This document shows, in pieces, positions 1 through 7,208 of a DNA stretch of 10,299 nucleotides (position 1 is its first letter; each line of letters begins with the position of its first letter). The notes beneath the pieces were generated by a model. The model ran no database searches, was not told the DNA's origin, and worked only from the letters and a program-made list of their open reading frames with translations. A program made the position numbers and the translations under genes. Source of the stretch: Zygnema cylindricum (Eukaryota > Streptophyta > Zygnematophyceae > Zygnematales > Zygnemataceae); NCBI GenBank assembly GCA_037447655.1, contig JBBHKE010002660.1, positions 1 to 10,299 of the forward strand. Reading direction: 5' to 3'.

Positions 1-2
1 CG

Positions 3-1643
3 TGTGACTCGTGTAATAGAAACAAATCGGATTCAGGGCAACAAGGCTTGTTACACCCCCTCCCAATACCATCTGTTCCTTGGGAGGCGATCTCGATGGA
101 TTTTATCGTGGCCCTTCCCCGGACGAAGGAGGGCTACGACTCAATCTTCGTCGTCGTGGATTACCTGACGAAAATGGCACATTTTCTACCCACGTCCACT
201 ACAGCTACTGCACGAGATATCGCGGACTTATTCTTTCGGGAAATATTCCGCCATCACGGACTTCCAAAAAATATCGTCAGCGACCGCGATCGTAAATTCG
301 TGAGCCACTTTTGGCAAAATATGTTTGCGCTATGTGGCACGCAGCTGGCCATGTCCACAGCCTACCACCCTCAGACTGATGGTCAGACTGAAAGAGTGAA
401 TCGAACCTTGGAGGAAGCATTGCGGGCTTATGTCTCGGTGCACCAAACAAATTGGGTGAACCATTTAACGGCAATCGAGGTAGCATACAACAGTGCAGTG
501 CACTCGTCCACCAATGCTACGCCATTCTCACTCAATGGACGACAGCCCACTCTTCCCCAAAACTTATTGGTAGCGGACTGCCAAACACCGGCGGCTCTGG
601 ACTTTGCCAAAACGCTGCAAGGAAACCTGGAAAAGGCGGCCAAGACGCTCCAAATGGCAAAGGATCGTCAAAAGTCGCAGGCTGACGCTCATCGGAAGGA
701 CACCGTTTATAGCGTGGGGGACAAGGTTCGCCTTAACATGGTAAATCTTTCCTTGCATGGTGCCCTTTCTAAGAAGTTGGCACCAAAGTTTACGCGCCCA
801 TTCACAATTCTTTCCCGTGTGGGCGACGTAGCTTACAAGTTGGATATCCCGACGGACAGGCATATCCACAATGTTTTCCATGTTTCACTTCTTAAACCAT
901 TCCGTGATCCTGATTCAATGTTCCCTAATCGACAACGGCATACTCCTCTACCACCCGTTCGAGGAACCTCAGACGAGTATGAAGTGGAAGAGATCCTTCA
1001 GTCACGTTACTCTCGGAATTCCAACTCCACCCAATACTTGGTGCGTTGGAAGGGTTACGGTGCTGAGGACGACTCTTGGGTGGACGAGGGGGATCTGCAT
1101 TCCCCGGAGCTGCTGCGCCGGTTTCAGCGGAGTGAGGACACTCCGCCTTATCGGAGGGGCAATCGCAGCGGCCGCAACAAAGGAGCGAATCGCAGTGGCG
1201 CAACCATCGCAATCATCTTGGGGACGCGGCAAAGGACCGCAGCGGCGATGTCACCACACCGCAGCGCTGTAGCAGCGCAGCCACCGCAGCGCAACATGGT
1301 CACGATGACGTCAGAGGATCGCAGCACCAGCGCTGTGTTGACAGGAAAGCGCAACGGCGCAATTGTGTTTCACTATGTAGGTGACGACGAACCCTCGGTT
1401 CCGCCGCAGCAGCGCAGTTTTATAAATGTTGGATACTGCGATACCCTCGCACGCTGCGACGCTTCTCTTGGCTGCCACCATGTCTCTCTTTCCAGGATCA
1501 TTAAGGCTCCTATTGAGGACTCTAACAGCTGCAACTATGTCAGGTCTAGTACAATTCATAAAGTAAATCAAACTTCCTACAACTTGTCTGTAAGGAATAG
1601 ACTTCATAAACTACCTCTCTACTGGACCCATCTGGTCATCTAG
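3..1643 (+). CDS. Ty3/gypsy pol, 3' portion: integrase plus chromodomain (5' partial)
   Basis: This is the end of a Ty3/gypsy (chromovirus-type) polyprotein whose integrase inserts element cDNA into chromosomes. The frame is already open at base 3, where CDSC is the second metal-ligand pair of the HHCC zinc finger. The integrase core follows. Its acidic residues are Asp 99-101 (MDFIVALP), Asp 282-284 (IVSDRD) and Glu 390-392 (GQTERVNR), giving DD35E spacing. A C-terminal barrel ends near VFHVSLLKPF. A chromodomain spans about 975-1125, with Tyr 978-980, Trp 1047-1049 and Tyr 1056-1058 in the aromatic-cage positions, which in this family guide insertion to methylated histone H3. Recognisable homology ends near 1140. 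The frame then stays open by chance through GC-rich DNA and, from about 1463, antisense to a copia pol, with its stop at 1641-1643. I saw no internal stop or frameshift, unlike the neighbouring elements, so this copy is relatively young. Protease, RT and RNase H would lie left of the window. Confidence 0.9.
   Translation, partial: CDSCNRNKSDSGQQGLLHPLPIPSVPWEAISMDFIVALPRTKEGYDSIFVVVDYLTKMAHFLPTSTTATARDIADLFFREIFRHHGLPKNIVSDRDRKFVSHFWQNMFALCGTQLAMSTAYHPQTDGQTERVNRTLEEALRAYVSVHQTNWVNHLTAIEVAYNSAVHSSTNATPFSLNGRQPTLPQNLLVADCQTPAALDFAKTLQGNLEKAAKTLQMAKDRQKSQADAHRKDTVYSVGDKVRLNMVNLSLHGALSKKLAPKFTRPFTILSRVGDVAYKLDIPTDRHIHNVFHVSLLKPFRDPDSMFPNRQRHTPLPPVRGTSDEYEVEEILQSRYSRNSNSTQYLVRWKGYGAEDDSWVDEGDLHSPELLRRFQRSEDTPPYRRGNRSGRNKGANRSGATIAIILGTRQRTAAAMSPHRSAVAAQPPQRNMVTMTSEDRSTSAVLTGKRNGAIVFHYVGDDEPSVPPQQRSFINVGYCDTLARCDASLGCHHVSLSRIIKAPIEDSNSCNYVRSSTIHKVNQTSYNLSVRNRLHKLPLYWTHLVI
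1140..1463. other. GC-rich CGCA-dense tract between gypsy pol and copia pol
   Basis: This segment is more GC-rich than its surroundings. It carries sixteen CGCA tetramers on the + strand (for example 1164, 1191, 1208, 1260, 1285, 1320, 1350, 1405), many in the context GCAGCGCAGC and often 8-9 or 30 bases apart. It also contains a perfect TGACGTCA palindrome (1306-1313) and a TATAAAT box (1421-1427). It could be the gypsy 3' end or LTR, or the 3' non-coding tail of a copia element, because a similar TGCG-rich tract follows the copia fragment at 7006. No polypurine tract or LTR end could be placed with confidence. Confidence 0.55.
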
Positions 1644-2820
1644 CATTATCACTCCTCCTTCTACACTCCCATCACTTGCTTTCTTCAAGTCCATGGGAGT
1701 GGTACAACTATTACCATTTTCTATCTGAAATTTCTCCAGCATATTACCTATAGCCTCTTTATGAGTAAGTCTGATTATCCTCTCCCCCCTATCCCTTTCC
1801 ATTTGAATTCCCATTCCCCCTATCCCTTTCCATTTGAATTCCCAGAATATATTTAGCCTCCCCTAAATCCTTCATGTCAAATCTACTTCTAAGATCTTTC
1901 TTTAGCCTATTTATCATTTCGATAGACTTACTGAATACTAGCAAATCATCCACATAAATCGCAATAAAAATCACACCATTCTCATCCTCAAACATATAAA
2001 TAGAATGGTCAGAACTGATCCGAATATACCCCAGACTGGTCAGAAACTCATCTAATTTCTTATTTTATTTTCTAGGGGCCTGTTTCAGTCCATATAAGGA
2101 CTATATAAGTCTATAGACCTTGCTTTCCTCTCCTTCCTCTACAAAACCTTCTGGTTGCCGCATGAATATTTCCTCCTCCAGTTCATCGTTGAGGAAGTCG
2201 GTCTTAATATCCATCTGATGGATCTCCATGTCTTCCGCTGCAGCTAAACTAAGGAGGATCCTTACGGATGGGAATCGAACTACCGGAGCAAAGGTCTCCT
2301 CATAATCTATCCCTTTTTTTTGGGTGAACCCCTTTGCCACCAACCGAGCCTTATATCTCTGAATGGTATTATCTAGGTTCAGTTTGAGTTTAAATACCCA
2401 TTTACAGCCAATAGGTTTTCTATCTGTTGGACAATCCACTAGCTCCTAAGTATTTGCCTCCATGATAGAGGCCATCTCATTTTTTATGGCTCTGACCCAT
2501 CTCTCTTTCTCCGGACTGTCCATTGCCTCTGAGTATGACTGAGGCTTATCTGGGTGGGAAAGCTTTGTTACCTTGTGAGCAACCTGTTTTTCTTGAAGCC
2601 TTTTGCTGCTCCTCCGTCCTCCCTCAAAGTTTGAAGCTGGAATGGAGGAAAGTCTTGTATTCCTCCGCACTGTTTCATCAACTCCCCTATCTATGGAAAC
2701 CGGTTCTGACTCCTCTTCCTCTATCTCCTCAAAGTGTGTAAGAATATGAGTGGATTCCAGTATATCTCCCCCATCTTTAATCTCCCTTGGATCAGCAATC
2801 ATGTTTTCACTAGTGTCCAT
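1463..2820 (-). pseudogene. Ty1/copia reverse transcriptase remnant, RNase H missing
   Basis: This is the RT part of the copia polyprotein, which copies element RNA into DNA. The upstream linker (from 2820) leads into SYSEAMDSPEKERW, then KPIGCKWVFKLK, the catalytic-Asp region QMDIKTDFLNDELEEE, and an intact YVDD active-site box at 1945-1956. Further on, VGSLIYFMNCTRPDI marks the connection domain, and similarity fades at about 1463. In-frame stops lie at 2446-2448 (where family members have Trp, in NTWELV), 2101-2103, 2065-2067 (also expected Trp) and 1611-1613. The 31-bp tandem duplication at 1785-1844 adds a frameshift just after the GIQMERD segment. RNase H is absent. The stops prove it is a pseudogene, although the key RT residues are still legible. 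Confidence 0.92.
1785..1844. repeat. 31-bp tandem duplication inside copia RT
   Basis: Bases 1785-1813 recur exactly at 1816-1844, a period of 31. Since 31 is not divisible by three, the duplication shifts the RT frame: codons above 1815 and below it read in different phases, and the peptide GIQMERDRG is encoded in both copies. It looks like a local slippage or repair event after the element became inactive. Confidence 0.95.
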
Positions 2821-3781
2821 TCAGGGAAGATCTAAGTCCTCCTCATTCTCGGACTCAAATCTGATTCTGATTTTCTTAGTGTATTTGAAGGGATCAAAAG
2901 ACTTCCCTTCATTCATGACAACTAGATGCTTTACCAGAATGATATCTTGTTTAGCTAAGTCATAAACTCTATATCCCTTGATATCCTCGTCATATCCCAC
3001 AAAGTATCCCGGTTTCCCTTTAGCATCTAGTTTCCTGTTTTTCTTATATGTGTCAAGACTGTAAACTTGACTACCGAATACTTTCAAGTGAGAGATATTC
3101 GGTTTCTTTCCAACCCATTTCTCATAAGGGGTCATCCCTTTAACCTCTGTAGTGAGGACTCTATTCTTAATATAGTTAGCTCAGTTCATGGCTTCTGCCC
3201 AAAATCTTTTTCCTATTTTCTTATCTGCCAACATACTGCATACACTATCTCTTAAAGTGCGGTTAAACCTGTCAGCTACCCATTTTGTTCTGGATTCTTT
3301 GGTACAGTTTTCTGATGCTGATCTCCCTCATCTCTCAAATAATCCTCAAATTGGTTAGAGGTAAACTCTCCCCCATTATCACTCCTTATTCTCTTAATGG
3401 GGTTTCCGTGCAACTTCTCACTCCAGGCTTTCTATTCTTTAAAGTATTTTGGTGTTTCAGACTTTGTTTTAAGAAGTACAGTCTGGAATATCTAGACCAA
3501 TCAGCAGTAATTGTCAGCATATACCTCTTCCCCCCAACAGAAGGTACTCCTGGTGGTCCCCAAATATCTGTGTGGACCAGATCTAGTATTTTCTCACCTC
3601 TATATATGGCAATTTTGGGAAAGGGAAGTCTGTGAGTCTTACCTTCGGCACAGCCACTACAGTCATCCATCATTTCATTCTCTCCAAACTGAATGCCTTC
3701 TACTACACCCTGCTTCTTCATTTCCCTCAGTCTATCAAAATGCACATGTCCCAAACGTTTATGCCAGATCATCAATTTCGG
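2821..3781 (-). pseudogene. Ty1/copia integrase remnant
   Basis: The GAG-pre-integrase zinc motif WHKRLGH ... CSGC (about 3640-3770) opens the domain. The core begins with LDLVHTDIWGP (first catalytic Asp) and continues with SDNGGEF (second Asp). The NG-V-A-D-R-FNRT segment follows, where the usual catalytic Glu of AER is Asp (codon 3271-3273). The C-terminal part MTPYEKWVGKKPNISHLKVFG with the PGYFVGYD motif runs from 3135 to about 2900. Damage includes a frame change near 3775-3790, a one-base loss in an A-run near 3467-3472, a stop at 3432-3434, a one-base loss near 3279-3283, a stop in the segment around 3180, and a TGA at 2821-2823. The domain is unambiguous and clearly non-functional. 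Confidence 0.9.
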
Positions 3782-4370
3782 ACACCACCATAGTAAGCAC
3801 TTTTCTTTTCATTACTCATGTTAAGCCTTAACATTCCTTGACTACCCTTATCTGCTGTGAAGTAAACTTCATCTCCATACTTGTTTGTAAAGACTCCCTT
3901 TCTAGTGAAGGTATCAAAATCCTTGTCATCTAATACAGAGGTAGACACAAGATTCTCACTTAGCTGAGGAATGTAGAGCACATCTTAAAATGTGAGAATA
4001 TAAGTCTTACCCTCTACTAAGACTTTCAGATCTACTGACCCCTCTAGATCTGTGGTAACTACTCTCCCATCACCATACTCTATTTCCACAGTTGGGATCT
4101 TTCTTAGCTAAGTGAAGCGGTGCTTGTCACGATACATATGCATGGATGCACCTGAGTCGATGATCCATCCCTCCTTTGGAGCTTCCCGAATGGCTCCAAA
4201 GGCACACTTTTGTTTCCGAGGGATCTCCTTCTCCTTTAGATTCTCGTCAAAAAAAAGCTCCCCATCTTCCTCCTTGGACGATTCATCTTCCTCGGTCTCT
4301 TTTTTCATGCGTGTGACCACAAGTGCTTTCTTCTTCCCTCCGGGAGAACCCCCTCCACAGTTTTCTTGAA
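3772..4370 (-). pseudogene. Ty1/copia aspartic protease remnant
   Basis: The retropepsin active site DSGAS lies in WIIDSGASMHM, with the DSG codons at 4150-4158. This enzyme would cut the gag-pol polyprotein into mature parts inside the particle. An acidic, lysine-rich linker precedes it (about 4180-4360), as is common between the zinc knuckle and protease. Downstream, VEIEYGDGRVV and the flap-side LYIPQLSENLVS are typical of plant copia elements. Stops interrupt the frame at 4108-4110 and 3985-3987. A frameshift separates it from gag near 4340-4375, in a G-rich run, and another separates it from the integrase near 3780. Confidence 0.88.
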
Positions 4371-4375
4371 GCCTC

Positions 4376-5230
4376 AGCTCCGATAGCTTGATGAATCAGC
4401 TATGAAGTGCCCCGGCTTTTTGCACAAGTGGCAAAGGCCTTTTCAAGTCCTCGATTCTCCAGATTGGTTCTTTTCCCCTTTGAAGCTGTTGTACGGCCTC
4501 TTTGGATCCTTCCTCCACCGGATCGTTCTGGTAGCTAGAGCTTGAACGCTCTTTCCTCCTCTCCGGATCTCAATCGTGTTTTCCTGCAGAAGTATCATCC
4601 TGACCACGGTGTTCCACTTCCAAGCACTATCATCCATTTCTTGCACTCGGTACACTATATTTCATACTCATCTAGCAACTTCATGATGAGAGTGTTAACT
4701 TTCATCTTCATGGTGCTTGTCCATCCGACACTTTCCATCTCCATGTATAGACAAGAGAGATCGTTGCAATAGTCTAACATCTTTCCTCCTTTGAAAGTGT
4801 ACCTAGTCAGCCTTTGCTCAACCAGCTGGAGCTCCTGAATGGTGCCAGCTCTATAGATCTCCACTAAGGTCATCCACAACTTCTCGGTCTTGAATATGTG
4901 AAGGTGAGAGGTTGCCAAAGCTTGAGTGAGGTGCCTCATAATGAAGTACCTGGCATTCATGTTGGTGTACTCCCACATCTGAATGTCGTTTTCCTCGGTC
5001 TTCACGGCCACCGCTCCGAGTGCCGTGACAATTGTAGTGAGAGTTGTCTCCCTTCCTTTCCATTTTTCGGACACACTGCTGTCCCCATCATCTGTCTCCT
5101 CCGTTGGAGCAGATCCTGCTGCAAAAAACCTCACTCCTCCAAACCTTGGTGGAGTTTTTTGAGACGGACGTTTCACTTGTCCGCTAACAATACCCCAGTA
5201 TCGTTTCTCACACAATGTCCCTGTCATCAT
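4376..5230 (-). pseudogene. Ty1/copia gag remnant with damaged zinc knuckle
   Basis: This is the capsid-forming part of the copia polyprotein. The frame opens with ATG at 5228-5230, about 50 bases inside the primer-site candidate. A roughly 60-residue variable N-terminus is followed by the usual copia Gag core, recognisable from WMTLVEIYRAGTIQELQLV and FKGGKMLDYCNDLSCLY. The frame breaks near 4655 and continues in a second phase. A TGA follows at 4443-4445. The zinc knuckle CHLCKKPGH is at 4407-4433, but the fourth ligand position (4392-4394) reads Ser instead of Cys, so the CCHC box is broken. The N-terminal extension looks Ser/Thr/Gly-rich and I do not recognise it. Confidence 0.85.
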
Positions 5231-5279
5231 AGCTTCACAGTAAATAACCCAAATCCGTTGATTATGGGCACCCTAGAGG

Positions 5280-5291
5280 ATGGGCCTATAA
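5280..5291 (-). other. Candidate primer-binding site (half initiator-tRNA-Met type)
   Basis: On the - strand, between the LTR end and gag, the sequence TTATAGGCCCAT closely matches the complement of the anticodon loop and 5' stem of plant initiator tRNA-Met (TTATGGGCCCAC). The usual 3'-terminal match TGGTATCAGAGC is not seen here. Some Ty1/copia elements, Drosophila copia among them, are primed by the 5' half of initiator tRNA-Met. The site lies two bases from the inferred LTR end, as expected. Confidence 0.55.
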
Positions 5292-5293
5292 CT

Positions 5294-5543
5294 TGCAATT
5301 CTGTGTCCCCCATTTGGACCAAAAATTGAGGAAGCCTCTAGGTAGTTTTCAACTAACCCACTTTGAACTAGAGCAACTGCCAGCCAAGAAGGCAAATAGA
5401 TAATGTGACTGTACCCCTTTGCAGTCTGGACTCCCTTGAGTCCACAGCAAGAAGAATCACTGAAAACGCCCCACAAGGCGATTAGTTATGGAGTTGACAA
5501 AAATGCCAATATTTATAAAAGCTTATTAAGAGAGAGGCGGCTA
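5294..5543 (-). repeat. LTR (5' LTR of the - strand copia), right end undefined
   Basis: This segment aligns with 10052-10299, roughly three quarters identical by eye. Both copies begin on the + strand at TGCAATTCTGTGTCC, and their left flanks are unrelated, so the LTR edge (CA-end on the element's strand) is at 5294. A TATA box in the element's orientation (TATAAATA, 5509-5516) is present in the second copy too. The part left of it would therefore be R-U5 and the part right of it U3. A 6-bp inverted repeat (GGACTC 5428-5433, GAGTCC 5438-5443) is kept in both copies. The alignment runs out only because the window ends. Confidence 0.82.
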
Positions 5544-5910
5544 ACTCCTCAATCTACTAAGTCCTAAACCCTCTCACAACTCCAATCTACTGAGGTACTG
5601 AACCAATCCGAAAACTGTACTGTACAGAAAGGTACTACGCTTGGTGTTCTTTCTGTACGGCCTGTGTACGACAAATCCATGGAGTGGACGCCTGTCTTGT
5701 TCAGACATGTCTTCAGGTTTTCCGGGATTTCCTCTTCTGAATGACATCGTGCCACGTGTCGCCAGGTCATGTCACGACCAAAAACCGCCAAGGCGGCCAT
5801 TACGCGATCTCGGCAATGGTGCTGGTCGTCGGATCAAAACCAGCTTTAAACAACAGCTGTTCAAAAAACAAATGTCCGGTTCATTTGTTTCGTGCGCACT
5901 GAAACGCTAA
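5544..5910 (-). promoter_or_regulatory. Probable U3 promoter region of the copia LTR
   Basis: No gene is visible here. Lying upstream of the - strand TATA box, the stretch is likely U3, though its outer end was not found. It holds six GTAC tetramers between 5595 and 5669, a perfect 10-bp inverted repeat (5622-5631 and 5649-5658), a CCAAT motif at 5603-5607, and a G-box that reads GACACGTGGC on the element's strand (5751-5760). That last motif matches the ABA-response element consensus known from plants. The role is inferred from motifs only. Confidence 0.45.
5622..5658. repeat. 10-bp perfect inverted repeat
   Basis: GTACAGAAAG (5622-5631) and CTTTCTGTAC (5649-5658) are exact reverse complements separated by 17 bases. 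The pair sits within the GTAC cluster and could be a dimeric protein-binding site or a stem-loop. Confidence 0.85.
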
Positions 5911-6000
5911 CTAGTTTATATGTATTCTATTTGTTATTCTGTTAATCGGATTAGTCGCCTATGTATTGTTTAAATAGCTATCAAACCCCATGTATCCTAT
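5911..6000. other. Short AT-rich spacer, nothing recognised
   Basis: No ORF, motif or repeat with support was found between the presumed U3 and the tRNA-like unit. Confidence 0.5.
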
Positions 6001-6088
6001 CGGACTACTACGACAGAGTGGTAAGGGTTGACGGCTACGCCTCGTTCTACCAGTCGGAGGTTCGAATCCTCCCGGACTCAACTTTTTT
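6001..6088 (+). ncRNA. tRNA-like Pol III unit (SINE head or tRNA pseudogene)
   Basis: A perfect B box, GGTTCGAATCC, lies at 6059-6069 inside an intact T-arm (GGAGG, loop TTCGAAT, CCTCC; 6056-6072). An A-box-like sequence, CGACAGAGTGG, lies about 40 bases upstream (6011-6021), which is normal tRNA spacing. A T6 run at 6083-6088 could terminate Pol III. However, the would-be acceptor strand CGGACTC (6073-6079) has no complement at the 5' side, and no anticodon stem can be folded, so this is not a functional tRNA. CGGACT also occurs directly at 6001-6006. A tRNA-derived SINE head or a decayed tRNA copy fits best. Confidence 0.5.
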
Positions 6089-6090
6089 GG

Positions 6091-6116
6091 TTAAGAGTGA
6101 CTTAGGTCACTCTTAA
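6091..6116. repeat. Perfect 11-bp hairpin after the Pol III terminator
   Basis: TTAAGAGTGAC (6091-6101) and GTCACTCTTAA (6106-6116) pair perfectly around the loop TTAG. It starts two bases after the T6 run. It could be a DNA palindrome, part of a SINE body, or a small-element terminus. Confidence 0.9.
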
Positions 6117-6306
6117 GCCCTAACTATGGAGCAAAGGCAGTCATGGCTCCACTGCCCTCTCTCTCTTTCAGTGACTATAACAAGTATGGGGGCTAGTGAA
6201 AGAAGGTGGAGGCAGGCTGCCTATGTTTCCTTTTTCTTTTTCATTTTTATTAAGACCTAGAAAATACCTCCCCTAAATCTAGTGATTTCAACATTTGTTT
6301 GCCAGG
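6117..6306. other. Non-coding spacer with pyrimidine tract
   Basis: No coding sequence is visible. Short overlapping inverted repeats occur (GGCAGT 6136-6141 with ACTGCC in the next 20 bases). There is a CT run ending in TTTCAG near 6170, and a T-rich stretch near 6230-6250. The last bases, TTTGCCAG, ending at 6305 just before the PHD-remnant frame, would fit a splice acceptor, but this is only a resemblance. Confidence 0.4.
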
Positions 6307-6709
6307 GTGGCAGTTATTCTTGCTGAAACACAAAACGGTCAAGATTATCCTAGAGGCTTCTTGGAAGCTGTCTACTCTGAGGACTTATGGAGGTCTTAAA
6401 GTTTCAATTAAGCCTAGAAAGGGCCAACACGCAAACTTTGCAGGAGCATTCGAAAAATTGTGCCCCCTGCTATCTACTCGATCTTTCCAACAGCATGGAC
6501 TTGTGGCGGATGCCGATTACCCAGGCCACAGAGTGCCAGTTATGTTGGCGATATGATGGAGAAACAACAATGTCATCTGTGACTATTGCAATCTGGGATT
6601 TCATATGGAGTGTTTGGTTCCACCTCTGCACACTATCCCGGCTGGACAGTGGTTTTGCCGTGGATGTCACGACCTACCGGCAGTTTTTACCAGCTCCTTT
6701 GCAGGCTAA
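6307..6709 (+). pseudogene. PHD-finger protein fragment, frameshifted
   Basis: Three successive frames read as one protein. The first runs from GTG 6307 (VAVILAETQNGQDYP...) to about 6396. The second runs from there to about 6562 (FQLSLERANTQTLQ ... [10 protein letters not shown]). The third runs from 6563 to the TAA at 6707-6709 ([16 protein letters not shown] ... WFCRGC). Together the last two hold all eight zinc ligands of a PHD finger: Cys 6534 and 6543, Cys 6578 and 6587, His 6602, Cys 6611, Cys 6656 and 6665, with the typical PPL..IP.G.WFC tail. PHD fingers read histone H3 tails. Each junction needs one missing base in a T- or A-run, so either this is decay or there are sequencing indels. 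No start codon or partner domain is seen; the parent protein is unknown. Confidence 0.75.
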
Positions 6710-6885
6710 AGAGCTAGGGGGGGGGAATACATGGATCTCTCATTTGGTCGCCCACTCACTTCCACCTTTTCCTTTTTACCTTGTCATATCTATTTTTTGT
6801 TATTTACTATCATTCCTTTTGCTTTGATACCTGTTCTGCTTGACAAGGTTGGGTTGCATGATTTTTGGACCAATTAGACACATGC
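6710..6885. other. Spacer with a G9 run
   Basis: Nothing coding was recognised. A run of nine Gs at 6717-6725 follows the PHD stop codon. It resembles a polypurine tract, but no LTR start follows it. The remainder is T-rich. Confidence 0.4.
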
Positions 6886-7005
6886 ACGACAGTGATAAAA
6901 TTGTGCTATCTGCCAGATGCAAAAATGATTGTTGATATGCTTACTAAGGCCCTTCCTACTCGTAAGCTAGAGTATTGTAGGGATGCCGTGGGATTGAGTG
7001 AATAG
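6886..7005 (+). pseudogene. Ty1/copia RNase H C-terminus fragment
   Basis: Forty codons up to the TAG at 7003-7005 read as the end of a copia polyprotein: YLPDAKMIVDMLTKALP, a Lys/Glu-rich turn and YCRDAVGL. This is the conserved last part of copia RNase H, which degrades the RNA strand during reverse transcription. All upstream pol sequence is missing; left of about 6886 the similarity stops. Its strand is opposite to the large copia element. With the polypurine tract and LTR downstream it forms the 3' end of a second, different copia family. Confidence 0.85.
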
Positions 7006-7085
7006 CTAAGTTGCTCCACTACGATATTGCTATACTGCGCAAGTCCAAAATCAAGGTGTAGTGGGACTAGGTGACTAGGTGATTT

Positions 7086-7192
7086 GCTGCGTTGCTATGC
7101 TGCCATGCTGCGCTGCTATGCTCCCATGCTGTGCTAGTGTGACATCACAGCTGCGCGGCTCTAACATCACAGCTGCGTTGATACACTAAGTC
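7086..7192 (+). repeat. 21-22-bp minisatellite in copia 3' non-coding region
   Basis: Five diverged units start with GCTGCG or GCTGTG at 7086, 7107, 7128, 7150 and 7172. Units 1 and 2 differ at two bases. Units 3 and 4 end alike, giving a 14-bp exact repeat ACATCACAGCTGCG at 7142-7155 and 7164-7177. It lies between the pol stop and the polypurine tract. A smaller GACTAGGT doublet lies just upstream. Confidence 0.75.
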
Positions 7193-7201
7193 TAATTCTT
7201 T

Positions 7202-7208
7202 AGGGGAG
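7202..7208 (+). other. Polypurine tract of the + strand copia
   Basis: AGGGGAG directly abuts the TGTTG start of the LTR. It is the expected primer site for plus-strand DNA synthesis in LTR retrotransposons. Confidence 0.75.

Larger units (their letters stand above)
1463..5543 (-). mobile_element. Degenerate Ty1/copia retrotransposon, 3'-truncated
   Basis: Read on the - strand, the order is LTR, primer site, gag, protease, integrase, reverse transcriptase, which is the diagnostic Ty1/copia order (integrase before RT). One polyprotein frame of roughly 1,250 codons can be followed through about six frameshifts and at least seven in-frame stops. The element stops abruptly near 1463 inside the RT to RNase H connection. 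RNase H, the polypurine tract and the 3' LTR are therefore missing and no target-site duplication can be checked. The right end is given as the last base aligned with the second LTR copy. The true LTR probably runs further right, since its TATA box is at 5509-5516 and U3 must lie beyond that. The element cannot move by itself. Confidence 0.9.

Noticed and set aside
1421-1427. TATAAAT as promoter of a host gene
   Set aside because: No host gene follows; downstream is antisense copia. It may at most belong to a retroelement promoter.
4898-5329. 143-codon + strand frame opposite gag
   Set aside because: It is the antisense shadow of the copia gag frame, which has family similarity.
6717-6725. 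G9 run as a polypurine tract
   Set aside because: No LTR-like TG start follows and no pol end precedes it in phase; the real polypurine tract for this copia is at 7202-7208.
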